DNA of 64,000 bases from Euryodendron excelsum (Eukaryota; Streptophyta; Magnoliopsida; Ericales; Pentaphylacaceae): NCBI GenBank assembly GCA_033060915.1, contig CM065378.1, positions 34,774,501-34,838,500 on the forward strand. The letters are read 5' to 3'. The notes under the pieces were generated by a model. It saw only the letters and a list, made by a program, of their open reading frames with translations, made no database searches and was not told where the DNA came from. Positions 31,008 through 43,441 of this stretch are shown here, piece by piece. The position numbers were made by a program, and so were the translations under genes. Each line of letters begins with the position of its first letter. Position 1 is the stretch's first letter.

Positions 31008-34000
31008 TATAAGCACCCCATTTTTTACGGCTCGGCAGTCTACACTCCGTCCAGACTTGTACTCAAGTCAATATGGACGTATTCCAATCGAAACCAACGC
31101 TCTAAGTCTAATCCCGTCTGTCCATCGCTTCGCGGGCCCACCAAGCCCAAATAGAGGCAAAACGACCAAAATGCCCTTAAGGGGCATTGTCCTTTCCATT
31201 TCTAATTCCAATTCCTCTCTTGAGACAGTTGATTCCTCGAGACAGTAAATCTATTCCAAATTAGGCACGTCTTTCCGAAGACGGTAAGTCTCCTTTCCAA
31301 TTGCAAATTAGGCATGTCTTTTCGAAGATGATAAGACCCCTTTCCAATTCCCATCCCTCTCTCGAGACAGTTGATTCCTCGAGACGGTAAATCTAATCCA
31401 ATCAGGCGCATCTTTCCGAAGACAATAAGATCCCTTTTCCAATTCCAATCCCTCTCTTGAGACAGTTGATTTCTCAAGACGGTCCGGCACATTTTTCAAA
31501 GAAAATCTCTTTGAGACGGTAAGTCCCTATAAACCTGTTAACTGGGATGAGACCCCAAGTCCCCTAGATGGTAGAACAGTCCACCTTTGGCGCCTGCTAG
31601 CCCGCCAATGCAAAAATATTTGTTTAGGCACGCCTTTCAAGAAAGTTGATTATCAGGCGCTAAGTCCCTTTCGCAGCTTCCCGAGATCAGGCAGTCTCGG
31701 GAATGATCGCGAACCGTAAGAGTAGCGGAAATACTCGCAAACATTACAACCGTCAGAGTAGCAAAAATACTCACAAGCAGGTCGATATAAGGAATTGCCA
31801 AAAAAATCCCTGTATCACAACGACCGCCGTCAGAGTGACGGAAACACTCAAAACCCAGGTCAACACCGGTGCCTGCTAGCCTACTTCGGTGAAAAATGAC
31901 CAAACTGCCTCTTGGGCCTTTTCTGATACGTTTCTCAAGAACACACCTGAGTCCTTAGAATGGTGAGTCCAACCATCTAAGATTGTCTTAAAAGCAGTCC
32001 GGCATGATTAGGTGCTTAAGTCAGTTTCAGGCCAATTCTGAGACTTTCTAGTCAAGATGACCATTTTGCCCCTAGGCATCCGAATGCCCCAGGAACCACA
32101 CCAGCTCTGGGTATCAAACTGGTAACCTTCTGAGATTGCTTCTTACAGTATTCTCAACCTTCCTTTACCTTTTCGGATCATTTCGAGTCAGTTCCGGCAA
32201 ACTCGGTACAAAATGACCATTTTGCCCCTAGTAGGCCGATCTCCTTTTCCGACCACACCGGCTCTGGGTATCAAATCGGTAACTTTTTGAGAATGATTTT
32301 TATAGTATTCTCAACCTTTCTTTATCTTTTCGGATCATTCTGAGTCAGTTCTGGTAAACCCGGTGCGAATGATCGTTTTGCCCCTAGTGGGCCGGTCACC
32401 TTTTTTCGACCACACCGGCTTTGGGTATCAAACCGGAAACCTCTGGGAACATTCTGAATAATGTTTCCAAATCTCGAGTCTTCTTATGGGACAGTTCGAG
32501 TCCGTCCCGGCAGCTTCCCGATCTAGTTGATCGTTTTGCCCCTAAAGGCCCGGCAACCTCTCCGACACATCCTATCCTCATTTTTCAAGTCAAATACCTA
32601 CGGGGCACTATTCTAAGTGTTTCTACTCTTTTTCGACTTTCCGGGTCGTTCCCGGCCTCTTCAAATCATTTCCGAACTTTGGAGTCACTCCTAGTGAAGC
32701 TAGGCTAAAAATTGCCTGGTAATCATTAGTACAGGCGCCCAAATCTGTCAAAGATACGTTGCTTGCTGACTTAACAAACTTTCCTAACTGGCTGACGCCA
32801 CTAGTAGTGGCGCCAAACCAAGAAATGGCCTGGCACCACTACAACAAGCGCCAGGTCTATCCTATGTCTATAAACACAGAGCCTCCTCCAACGTGAAAGA
32901 GGTCCACAAACTCAGTCTAAAAACACCAAGATTCGATATACAGAGCTTGTACACTTCCTAAACCCTAGCCTCTCTACGTTTTCAAAACCCTAGTCACCAT
33001 ACACTAAACCCTAGCCTCTTATACACTCATACACACCCCCATACACTTATACACGAGTCTCCAAAGCCTCATTTGAAGACTTAAAGTGCTGCATATTGAA
33101 GCCTTGAAGATTGAAGATAAACTCTTGAAGATTGAAGACGAAGACCGAAGAAAAACAAGGCGCGTGCAAAGCAAAGTAAAGTAAAAGGATATAAGGTGGG
33201 TTTTCTTTTTACATTTCTACACTTCCCCCCTCTCTCCTAACCCATTTGGGTTTTCTCTATTTTAATCCCCCATCTCTTTCCCCCCCCCCCCCCTTCTTTG
33301 CATGCTTGAAACAAGGGGATTCCCGGTCCATGTGTAGGGTCACCGTGTCGGGGGCTTTCTTTTAGTCTAACTGGAGACCACGTGAGTTCGACCCCCTTGA
33401 TTATGTGGTGAAGTCTTAACCTTGTATGTTCACAACCCCAATTTGCATTGTGCATATCATTATCTTGCATTCTCCCAAAAATCGTTTTCAAACTCGTTTT
33501 CAAAACTTGTATTAAACTTGTTTTCAAAATTGCATCAAAATCTCCTTTTTCGAAACGTGTTTTCAAAATCACAATCCTAAGGTGATTCTAGCCTTTCCAT
33601 GGCTATGGTCGCCTTAGGAAAGTGTTACATTTAAAGTGACTTTCATGGTCCATATTTTCAAATCTTGTTGTTTTTTAAAACCACTTTCTTAAAGTGGTTC
33701 TAGCCCTCTTATGGCTAGAATCGCTTTAGGAAAGTGAGATGTTTTTATACTTTCCTAAAACTCTCCTTTCCAAAGTTATTTTCAAAAACTTCCTCCAAAA
33801 ATTTATTTTCCAAAACTTCTCTTTTTCAACTTCTATCCAAAATACACTTCCCAAAATCCACTTTCTAAGAACGTTCCCTCAAAATCTTCCCAAAAACTCT
33901 CTCCAATAATCTTCTATCAAAAATCTTTCCAAAAACTCTCTACCCAAAATCTTCCTTCTAAAAACTCCCCTCTAGGATTTTCTTTCTAAAAACTCGTTTC

Positions 34001-36192
34001 CAAAAACACACTTTCCAAAATCTCCTTTTTTAAAAAAAAAAATCTCTTTCCAAAAACTCTATCTTCAAAATTTACTTTCCAAAAACTCTTCTATAGGAAT
34101 CCCCTCTAAAAATCTTCCTTTTCAAAAACGCACTTTCTAAAAATTTCTTTCCTTAGAGTCCAAGTTAAACCCTAGAACCCACGTTTAGGAAATCCTAATT
34201 TTTCTTCCCACAAAACATGATTTACAATCCCTTATTTTGGCCTCAAAACCTAGGTTTCCAAAACCTCTTGTTTTCTACATCAAAACTATACATATTTCTA
34301 AAACCTATTTTCTACGTCAAAACTATAGTCTTCCAAATCTGGAGTTTCTAAAACTTCCCCCTCCAAATACTTGTCAAATCCAATCTTCCTTTTAGGAAAC
34401 CAAATCCCATCTTCTCTTTAGGAAACCAATTCCAATCTTCCCATTTAGGAAGCTAGATCCTATCCTCCGTTTTTGGAAACAAAATCAAACCTTCTCTTTT
34501 AGAAACAAAATCCAATCCCTTGTTTTAGGAAATAGGAATCTTAACCCTTCCTAATCTAAATCTTTCCTAATTCAACTCCTTCCTAATCTTCTACTTTCCT
34601 AAATCTTAAGTTTCCAAAACTTGAACATAAAAATCTTTCCTAATTCTACCCCTTCCCAAATCTTAACTTTTCAAATCTAAGCTTTCAAATCTTTCTTAAA
34701 CTCAAACCTTTCCTAATCTCAAGATTTTCTAAAACTCTAAATCTTAAACTTTCCAAATTTGAATTTTCCAAATTCAAAACTTTCTTAAATTCTAAACTTT
34801 CCTAAACTTCAAATCTTTCCAAATTTGAAATTTTCTAAATTCTAAACTTTCCAACTTTCAAAACTTCCCTATTTCAAAACTTTCCTAATTTTAAAACTTT
34901 CCTAATTCGAAAACTTTCCTAAGTTGAAACTTTCCTAAATCGAACACTTTCCTAAATTGAAACTTTCCTAAAACGAAACTTTCCAAAAATGACACTTTCC
35001 TATTTTGAACCTTTCCTAACTCGAACCCTTCCTAAATCCAATCTTTCCAAATCTTCCAAGTCCAATATTCAAGTCGAATCTTTCTTAAACCCTTCCAAGT
35101 CAAATCTTTCCTAGGTCTCCTCTCTTTCTTAAGTCTAGGTTTTCTAAACCTCCATCTTTCTTAAAAAAGTCTAAATCTTTCTTCCAATTTCTATCTTTCC
35201 AAATCAAAATCTAATCTTTTCGATTCCAAAATTCTAAATTCCAATTTCCAATCTTCTATTCTAAGTTCAAATCAAATCCTCTTTCCAATCAAAATTTCTT
35301 TCTTCCATTCCAACCTTCTATTTTCTATCGGACTCTTGTCCGAACTACGACTGACCTAATTCCTCCAAAAGGATACGCAGGCAACCCTCATGGGTGCGGT
35401 CTCCACATTTTTCAAATCTCGAATTCCACAACATTTTTCAAATTTCTATTTCTACAACTTCTTTTTAATCTCCAATCTTACAATTTTCTTCAAGTTTCCA
35501 ATTCCATGATCTATTTCTATTTTCAATCTTCAATTTCAATTTCCAAAACCTTTTTTCCAAATTCAAACTTCTATCTCTTTCTTTTCAAATCAAATCAAAT
35601 TCTTTTCAAATCTATTTGCAAATCAAGTCTCTTTTCTTGCACTTGCATATCATGCAACATGTTAGTTTCTTTTCAAACATTGTTTTTCAAAGTGAATAGG
35701 ATTGAACATTTGTTAGTTGAAGACTCTCATAGGTGAATTTAGGGTAAATAGACATGTAGGTACCGAAAGGGCGGGGTAGGGTGATGGCTTAGTGCGTCTT
35801 CCTTACACGTAACCAACCTCTGAACCTAGGATCATTGTTTTCAACGAATAAAAACGGAGTTATTTTCAGAAAAGAGGCTTAAATATTTTTTAAAAGTTGC
35901 CAAACAACCTGTTTTTTTAAAAACCCTCTTTTGAGGAAGTATTTTCAAAAATCATTTTTCAAAAACCCTAAGTGTAGTCTTTGGATTGTGCTTAGTTTTT
36001 AGATGACGTAACTCGCCTTAATCAAGTTAGGTGGCGACTCCAAACTTTTTCCAAAAGCCCTTTATTCAAATCTATTTTCAATTCAAACCTAGTCGCACTT
36101 ATTCTTCTAGGAGGGTGAATTCTAACAAGAGAGTACAGTATTTTTCTCGCTTGTGTGTGTATTCCTCAAGTGCAAAAAATCTGGACGCGACA
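31008..36192 (+). mobile_element. 5' LTR of T4 (5.19 kb)
   Basis: It begins TATAAGCACCCC, a one-base change of the family's TGTAAGCACCCC, and ends GCGACA. It contains about three 81-bp-type units (31216-31490), U3 repeats, GGCGCC modules (about 32800-32855), TATA box, hairpins and the pyrimidine-rich tract. A C-run at about 33280-33293 is shared with the 3' LTR. Confidence 0.92.
32869..32876 (+). promoter_or_regulatory. TATA box of the T4 5' LTR
   Basis: TATAAACA occupies the place of TATAAATA in the other LTRs, before the conserved CAGAGCCTCCTCCAACGTG segment. It would drive the genomic transcript. Confidence 0.6.
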
Positions 36193-36194
36193 GT

Positions 36195-36212
36195 TAGCGA
36201 CTCCGCTAGGGA
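36195..36212 (+). other. Primer-binding site of T4 (tRNA-Arg type)
   Basis: TAGCGACTCCGCTAGGGA starts two bases after the LTR. It matches TGGCGACTCCGCTGGGGA, the complement of a plant tRNA-Arg 3' end, at 16 of 18 positions. A tRNA-Arg primer is typical of the Tat/Ogre group as I recall it. Confidence 0.8.
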
Positions 36213-37679
36213 AACTTAGAGGGTTAGGCCGTTAGTCATGTCTTTTCACCCTTCACCCATGTAGAGTCTTTAATTAACTTGTTCAATCTTATTCACTTTA
36301 AATTTTTAAAACCAAATTTTCAAAATCATTTTCAAAAAAATATGCATTTATTCATATTATCTTATATTATGTTTGTCATCCGCATACTAACTCTTGTATC
36401 TTTGTTTTGTAGGTGCGCTTTATGTTTAAATTTTATTAACTGCCATGCATGAATGTGATGAACAGGATGGATGGGAATTGTTAGGCTCTTTCCTCTACTT
36501 TTAAAAATCACACACATACTGCATGTGCACCTGCATTCTGCATACTTGCATTATTACCCTAATATGTCCTTTCTAGTTAGAAAGGGGGAATGGTATATTG
36601 GTTGTGGGCAAGATGCTGTGTCAGTTTCTTGCCTACGGCCTCTTGATGGTTCCCCCGCTCAGATCACCAACTGATCATGGCACCATCTTGGGGAGTGGGC
36701 CTAGGTTTGAAGATCCAGAGACCGAGCCTTTTTAGGACGCATTAGTCAACCCTCAACCTCATACTCATATAGATACCATGCATAGCCGAACCTCTGCTGG
36801 ATTTAAGACACGAGCACCGTTTTCAAAACCACAGAGGAAAGGGTGACTGCTCTTACTTTAATTTATATTTGCTTATTCCTGTTATTATAATGATTGTATT
36901 CATATTGTTATAATGCATGTCTAACTGCTCATGCATGCACGTTTATCTTGCTATTGTATTCTCCCTCCTTATACTCTTTGCATACCCATATTCATGCATT
37001 CAATATTCCATGTCAAGACAAGAGTTCCAAGTAACTCAAGTCATTGCATTCTCATGCATATGATCAACCCATTGAGAGTGACACCAAGGTCACTCTCCCT
37101 TGCATTAAACCTACCCAAACCCTAAAGGTTCCCACGTAACCCTAAGGACTCATGGCATGCATACTAATCCAATCTATAAGAGGGGCCCCAATCCCTCTAT
37201 GCTCACGGAGATAGGGTTGCCAAGAAGATAAGGGGCAATTGATCAACAAGGTCTCTCAACGACCTCCTCGACATCAAATCTAACGAAGGTGAATCTGAAG
37301 ACTCAAGAGTAGTTTAGGTTTTTCCTTTGTAAAACTAGATAGGTGGAGGTCCCAAGGAAAATGTTCCCTTCCCCCTATTAAAATGTATTTAAATTCTTTT
37401 GTACATTAAACCTGAAGTTAAATGTATTTCTTTACTTTTCGCAAATGAGTGAGTGAATAAATGCATGAACGAAGCAAGGGTTCCCGTTTGATGGTAAAGT
37501 ATTTGCATACAGGGGCAAATCCCCTATCTCTAAAAGTGGGTCAATACATCATGCTTAGTTTTCCTCCTAAACAGGGGCACCCTAGAACATGCATTGCATA
37601 AAGACTTGTTAGGATAAAATACTGACTCTTTTCCTTGGTTGGTTTCAGGTACCTTCCCTCGTTCCCCCGTCTTACAAGC
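36213..37679 (+). other. Leader of T4
   Basis: Non-coding sequence between PBS and gag, matched in reverse by T3 at 53881-55203. It includes a segment around 37100-37250 (CATGGCATGCATAC, AGAGGGGCCCC) that recurs as the second leader segment in T1 and T3. A TTTCAG at 37645 just before gag could be a splice acceptor, but no matching donor was established. Confidence 0.5.
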
Positions 37680-38927
37680 ATGGAATTGCTTACTCTTGAT
37701 ACCTTAACTCTATTACTAGTAGAGGCAAGAGGAGTCAAGCATAAGATGACCGAAATGGAAGGCATGCTTTCCTCACTCTTATCTCACACAACCCATGAGC
37801 AAGCAGAGTCCTTGCAGGCCCAAACCCATGATGGATGAAAAAGATTGAAGAAGGAAGACCATGACTATGCCACCACCATTGCTTACCAACAGCCTCCCCA
37901 GGTTGAGGGTTTTGCTCGGATGCCTTCCAAACCAACCTTTAACCAAACCCATGGATTATATCATCTCTCCCACGGATACCAGCCCAACCCATTTGGCCCT
38001 GTCATCGAAAATTATCCCATTTTGGAACATAACACCCAAAGCCCTTTCAATTCCCGAACCATCAACCCGGCTGTGACCTCATCAAAGCTCGGTTCCCAAT
38101 CATCAAAAACATCTGCAACACCTCCTCGGCCTAGGTGAACAAGTGGGAAAAAGCAGACATTTACTAAACTTGCGTGTTCACAAACCACAGCCTATTTTAG
38201 TCTCTTAGCAGCTAGATATCTGAAGCCTATACCTACCCAACCTCAACCCAGTCCTCTACCTCATTACTTTGAATCTACAGCAAGTTGTAAGTATCATTCA
38301 GGCGGCCAAGGACATGACATTGGAGATTGTTTGACCCTCAAGCATAAGATTCAAGACCTGATAGATAACAAGATCGTTGGCTTACGACCAACGAATCCTC
38401 CTTCAAATACCACTACGAACTCGTCAACAGATCCCACTGTCAATGTCATTACAAAGTTTGGTAACAACAAAGTTTGTTTTGCTGCATGCCAAGAGATATA
38501 TTACAAGGATGGGGAAGAAATGGAATGCGAAGATGCCTAGTCACAGTATAACGCCGATGAGATGCCGACCCCAGAAGACAAACTAGCATACGAATCTGTG
38601 AAGAAAATTGATCAGGAGCTGTCCAAACTCAATAATAAGAATTCGCCATTATGTACACTTGAGGAACACCGAGCCTCGGCTGGATGCCAGAGTAGAAAAC
38701 CCCCGGCTCGACCTATTAAGCTAGACAAAGACGAGTCGCCCGAGTGGTTTGTCAGAGAAACTACGGAGCAAACAAATGAAGGTAAGACGGTCAAGAAAGC
38801 TGACAATTACATCATCGCTGCCAACTCATCTGGAACTCTGGAAGAAGCATCTACTTATCTTGCCTTGGCTGACAATCTCCACCATGGACAAAACGAAGAC
38901 GTGGGCATTGTCTCAAAGCCTTACTAA
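37680..38927 (+). pseudogene. gag remnant of T4, core domain missing
   Basis: One reading frame from the ATG at 37680 to 38927 is broken by only three stops (TGA at 37836, TGA near 38136, TAG at 38538). It encodes a short N-terminal coiled region (M-E-L-L-T-L, E-M-E-G-M-L-S-S-L-L), a Pro/Asn/Gln-rich linker, and the C-terminal part typical of Tat/Ogre gag. That part has the Y-F-S-L-L-A-A-R-Y-L-K-P-I-P block, then a zinc-knuckle-like C-K-Y-H-S-G-G-Q-G-H-D-I-G-D-C (from 38286) and L-K-H-K-I-Q-D-L-I-D. The second Cys of the usual knuckle is His, as in related plant gags. The central capsid-like domain that should lie near 37840 is absent, so the protein could not build particles alone. Protease and polymerase do not follow. 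Confidence 0.8.
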
Positions 38928-40919
38928 AACGGGAATCCCTTCAAAAGCGTATAAGAGAGGGGTGTTTTCACCCACTTTCTTCTTATCCCTTTACCTTTTC
39001 GTCTTAAGTTGATATCTGCGTTTCTTTTTCCTTTCAAAACAAGAACTATATGCTTTCTATTAATGTTATAAAATGGTTAAGTCTTTTTATTCACTGCTGT
39101 TATCTTATATATCTCTTGGGAATGATAGCTATTTTCTACGTAAGGGACATGGTTTGTCTCATGAAATGATCCAACTTGAAGGGATGATAGCATGAGTTAA
39201 CCACTTACTAAATGATCAGTTTTCCAAAGAAAGAGAGGATAAGGATGAGTGAGGATACTACCCAAAGGCAACACTTGCAAGATACTGAAGCTAAGCGATG
39301 CGTGGCCGGTTTATTCAAAATGAAAAGGAGCCATCTTTCACTTTTCCACATATAAGTAAAAGAATAAATAAGTAAATAAATAAACAAATGTGCTTATATT
39401 CCCTTTTCCTTAACCCCTAATGCCTCGCGAAAAGCAAAAATCTTCCTTGTCAACCCTGATCCACCAACTGTCCTCCCCACACTGGGGTAGACAATAGTTA
39501 AGAACTCTAAGAATGGTGTCCACCTCCATCATGCTAGGATAGTGTCAAAAGCTTTATAGATCAAGCAATCTAATTCAAATTGAAGAGAGGCCTTCATTTC
39601 ATTTCCCATACAATCAAAAAACAACCCCTTGCCAAGCCCGTTGAGCCACCTATCTTTTCTTAACAAAACCCCAACCTAGGGATCACCACCCACATTGGGT
39701 AGATTGAACCTCCAAGGAAAAGGTCTAAAAAAAAGGGTCGAAGAATTAGTCGTTCCATAAAAGAAAAGAAAGGACAAAGTAAAGAAAAAGAGTTGCCAAG
39801 GGGCAAGAGGCCAAAAAAAAAAGCATATGGAAAGGGTGAAAGAAAAGAGTCATTTTCATCTTGAGAAGTGTATAGTCAAAAGCAAGAAGGAAGTTTAAAG
39901 GAGATCCTAGGTTATAAAGAAACCCCAGTAGAAACAATAGGTCCGAGCCTTTATCCTTTCTTACAAAACTCCAAAACCATGGCCTACATTACAACCCTAC
40001 TAAAGTCCACTCTGATTGAAAATGGATTGCTTGATCTAAATGAGCTAGACACGCTGCCAAAGCTAAAAAAAAAAAAAAAAAAAGGATGCTTACCCTATTG
40101 AAAAATAGTCAAGGATAATATGGATCTAAACCCTGTTGAAAACAACATTGCATTTGAGCCTACATATCCCATCGTTTCGAAGACCCAATAACCTAGCCTA
40201 CATTACAGTCCTAAACAAAGTCTCCTCGGATTGAAATGACTGGTCACTTATCGCTCCACCAAAGGTCAAGTAAGTTGTTGATAAAACCCCGAGAGTCGAG
40301 AGTCTAAGCCCAGTAACCATATACACTAACCCTAAGACAGAGAGTTGGAGGCAATCAAAAGGTTGAGAAAGGTGCGAAGTGCTATCAGCCAAGGTAGGGT
40401 TGAGTTAGAGGAAAGGCTAGACCCTAAAAAAGGAAGGAGTTATCATTCCAAGAATTACAAGTTTAACAGCACCTTGTGTCATTCTATTAACATATTTCTA
40501 ACATATGCATATGTTTTTTCAAAAAACCAAAAAAAAAAAAAAAGGGGGGGCGGTGTTTGGCAAGAAATTTAGATGTAAGAAATAGCTCAAGCTACAGTAT
40601 TCCCCAGAAGTTAAGGTATAAAAAGCAACAGTGTAAAAGTTAGAAGACGTCTCGAAAGGCATTCTCCGGTTTAGCCCAGTTAGGGTCAAAGGAAGCAAGG
40701 GTTCCTTTCGCGAGACAATCAGTGAGTCAGAGTATCAAACAAAAGGGAGTTATCTTTCATTGAGCTGCGATTTTCATTTAAACTTTCTTCAAGTTTGTTG
40801 CTATACTAACCATGCAGGAAAATCATATCAAAAAGTACACGGGCCATGAGTTCAAAAGACAAAAAGGAGTACAATACTAAACAAAATATGTTTTTCCAAG
40901 AATGCAGGAATCAATAAAT
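38928..40919. repeat. Non-coding spacer of T4
   Basis: This matches the spacers of T1 and T3. CCCCACACTGGGG occurs at about 39474, and the GAGCCT...GCCTACATTA units occur at about 39946 and 40156. It contains A-runs (40066-40083, 40528-40542). The part next to 40919 is kept in T3 after its antisense gene and is probably that gene's 3' untranslated end. Confidence 0.55.
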
Positions 40920-42038
40920 CTAAGAGTAAGGGGCAAAAATATATCGCTCCCCATCATCATCAGAGGAGGAATCAGTTATGCAGGGGTTCACTGGCTTGCC
41001 AACTACAGGAGGAACACCCGAAGAAGAGCCCCCTGTCAAGGACCCAGGCCGACTCCGCTCGTAGGTTGCACATATTGCCCGAACATGTCCCTCTCTTGAG
41101 TAAGGGACTCCATAATCTCCCGCAAAGATTGACACTCCATCACATCACCCTCTAGGGAAGTGGAACTGCCTAGAATGCCTTGTGGCTGCCTACGTCCCCT
41201 CGCAGCACTTAAAGGTGGGTCATCATGTGTCGATCTGGCTCCTGCAAGCTGCATCTCCAATGAAGCTACCTCAACATCTCTCATCCTCAACCGGTCATGC
41301 AATATCCATATCAGTCGGCAGTTCTCTCGCCTGTGACGACGCCCCTGAACAATCATAGCTGTCAAGAAGTCGGTGTATCCTGCGAAAGGTAAAGGAGTCT
41401 CGATGAGAAGATCCCCAAGTCTACTAGGACCCAACACGTAGCGTCGAAGCCAATAATGATAGGCCTCAGTTGCAAGGGGCAGGTCAGAGAATGGACTGTC
41501 ATCGTCAATGTGAGGAAGCAAAGATCTCCATGTATCCATAACTTTCTCCACCAATGCTCCCGGGATCGACGCCTCAAAGACAAGAGTAAACTCAGCTACA
41601 GATGTCGAATAAGGGATATCCTAACTCCTACCAAGCTGTGGCAAAACTCGAATACCGAAGAAAGGGGCACTCCCCCACAGGCCTGCTAGGGGCACGAAGG
41701 CCCTCCCAGAAGGCCGAACTCTCAAGCAATACCTACCAACCAGTCCTGAATACCACCGGACCATGCCTGACCTCATGCTCCGAAGGTAGTCAACCCAGGA
41801 TGCAACGGTCTGCGGAAATCTCCCCTCATCTGCCATGACACCTTGAGATCTCGCCAGGGAATGTATATGGTCAAGCTCGGGATACCATGTATGCTGGAAC
41901 AAACGAGTAACAAACAAATGCCCAATCTCCCAGAGCTGGAAGAGAGTAGCGTATCCTCGGAAACGAGCGTCAATGGTCTGCTAGAATCTTGTAAGACTCA
42001 CAAAGGTCTCCCCTACAATCATGAGGGCATAGAAATGC
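40920..42038 (-). pseudogene. T4 antisense DUF7745-like gene, C-terminal part of exon 2
   Basis: On the minus strand this continues the protein interrupted by T5 at 42038/46693. Blocks in order: G-H-F-Y-A-L-M-I-V-G-E-T-F-V-S, an in-frame TAG, F-R-G-Y-A-T-L-F-Q-L-W-E-I-G-H-L-F, W-V-D-Y-L-R-S, F-V-P-L-A-G-L-W-G, a second TAG near 41620, a helical region (41554-41036) with S-L-E-M-Q-L and S-L-R-E-I-M, then a frameshift into the tail S-S-S-D-D-D-G-E-R-Y-I-F-A-P ending at 40920. The order T-x-x-S-L-x-R, R-G-x-A/C-x-L-x-x-L-W, and W-V-x-W/Y-L-R recalls DUF7745 domains. Intact length would be about 559 codons. Confidence 0.72.
42034..42038 (+). repeat. Target-site duplication of T5, left copy
   Basis: AATGC here matches AATGC at 46693-46697. 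Removing T5 and one copy deletes 4659 bp, a multiple of three, and rejoins the antisense coding frame. Confidence 0.85.
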
Positions 42039-42301
42039 TGTAAGCACCCCATTTTTGACCGCTCAGCAGTCTACACTCCGTCCAGACTTGTTTTTAAGTC
42101 ATTATGGACATATCCCAATCGAAACCAATTCTCTAGGTCCAAATTCTGTCTTTCCATCGCTTCGCGGGCTTGTCAGGCCCAAATAGAGGCAAAATGACCA
42201 AAATGCCCTTAGGGGCATTGTCCTTTCTTATTCCAATTCCAATCCCTCTCTCGAGACAGTTTATTCCTCGAGACGGTCCGAGTAGCGAAACTACTCACAA
42301 A

Positions 42302-42417
42302 ACCGTTAGAGTAGCGGAAGTACTCACAAAACCGTTAGAGTAGCGGAAGTACTCACAAAACCGTTAGAGTAGCGGAAGTACTCACAAAACCGTTAGAGTA
42401 GCGGAAATACTCACGAA
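42302..42417. repeat. 29-bp tandem repeat, four units, in T5
   Basis: ACCGTTAGAGTAGCGG starts at 42302, 42331, 42360 and 42389. Each unit also has an inverted pair GAGTA...TACTC. Other LTRs of the family hold one or two diverged units of this type (for example about 5980-6030 in T1). Confidence 0.9.
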
Positions 42418-43320
42418 TAGGTCGATATAGGGAGTTGGCAACAAATCCCTGTGTCACGACGACCGTCGTTAGAGTGGCGAAAATACTCAAAACCTAGGTC
42501 AACACCTGTGTCTGTTAGCTTACTTCGGTGAAAAATGACCAGACTACCCTTAGGATCTTTTTCGAGACTTTCCGGTCAAGATGACCATTTTGCCCTTAAG
42601 CATCCGAATGCCCCGGGAACCACACCGGCTCTGGGTATCAAACCGGTAACCCCCTGAGACCACTTTTTATAGTATTCTCAACCTTCCTTTACCTTTCCGG
42701 ACCATTCCGAGTCAGTTCCGGCAAACCTGGTACAAAATGACCGTTTTGCCCCTAGAGGGCTGGTCTCCTTCTTCGACCACACCGGCTATGGGTATCAAAC
42801 CGGTAATGACCCGAGAATACTTTTTATAGTGTTCTCAACCTTTCTTTACCTTTCCGAACCATTCCGAGTCAGTTCCGGCGAACCCGGTACAAAATGACCG
42901 TTTTGCCCCTGGTGGGTCGGTTTCCTTTTCCGACCACGCCGGCTCTGGGAATCAAACCGGAAACCTCCGGGAACATTCTGAATAATGTTTCCAGATCCCA
43001 AGTCTTCTTCCGGGACAATCCGAGTCTGTCCCGACAGTTTCCCAGTCCGAGTGACCGTTTTGCCCCTAAAGGCCCAGTCAACCTTTTCGACACATTTTGT
43101 CCTCACTTTTCAAGTCAAATACCTCCAGGACACTATTTTAAGTGTTCCTGCTCCTTTCCGGCCTTCCGAGTCATTCCCGGCTCCTCCAGATCATTCCCGG
43201 ACTTTCCGGAGTCACTCCTAGTGAAGCCAGGCTAAAAGTTGCATGGTAGTCACTAGTATAGGCGCCCAAATCTAGTCAAAGAAACGTTGCTTGCCGACCT
43301 TAAACCTTTCCTAATTGGCT

Positions 43321-43420
43321 GGCGCCACTAGTAGTGGTGCCAAGCCAAAAAATGGCCTGGCGCCACTCCTAGTGGCGCCAGTGTAAAGTTTGCCCTAACG
43401 CCACTGCAACAGGCGCCAGG
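43321..43420. promoter_or_regulatory. GGCGCC palindromes upstream of the T5 TATA box
   Basis: GGCGCCACTAG...TAGTGGTGCC at 43321-43341 and GGCGCCACT-CCT-AGTGGCGCC at 43359-43379 are near-perfect and perfect palindromes. A third, decayed module (ACGCCACTG...CAGGCGCC) lies at about 43399-43418. They are spaced roughly 38-40 bp apart and end about 15 bp before the TATA box. Confidence 0.6.
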
Positions 43421-43433
43421 TTTGTCCTCTCTC

Positions 43434-43441
43434 TATAAATA
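43434..43441 (+). promoter_or_regulatory. TATA box of T5
   Basis: TATAAATA in the conserved context CTCTCTATAAATACAGAGCC, downstream of the palindromes. Confidence 0.65.

Noticed and set aside
42302..42417. Possible CRISPR array
   Set aside because: The 29-bp units are head-to-tail without spacers, inside a plant LTR.
42894..43235. Open frames of 78-113 codons in the U3 repeats of T5 and similar places in T4
   Set aside because: They come from the about 157-bp U3 repeats and appear in several frames and on both strands at once.
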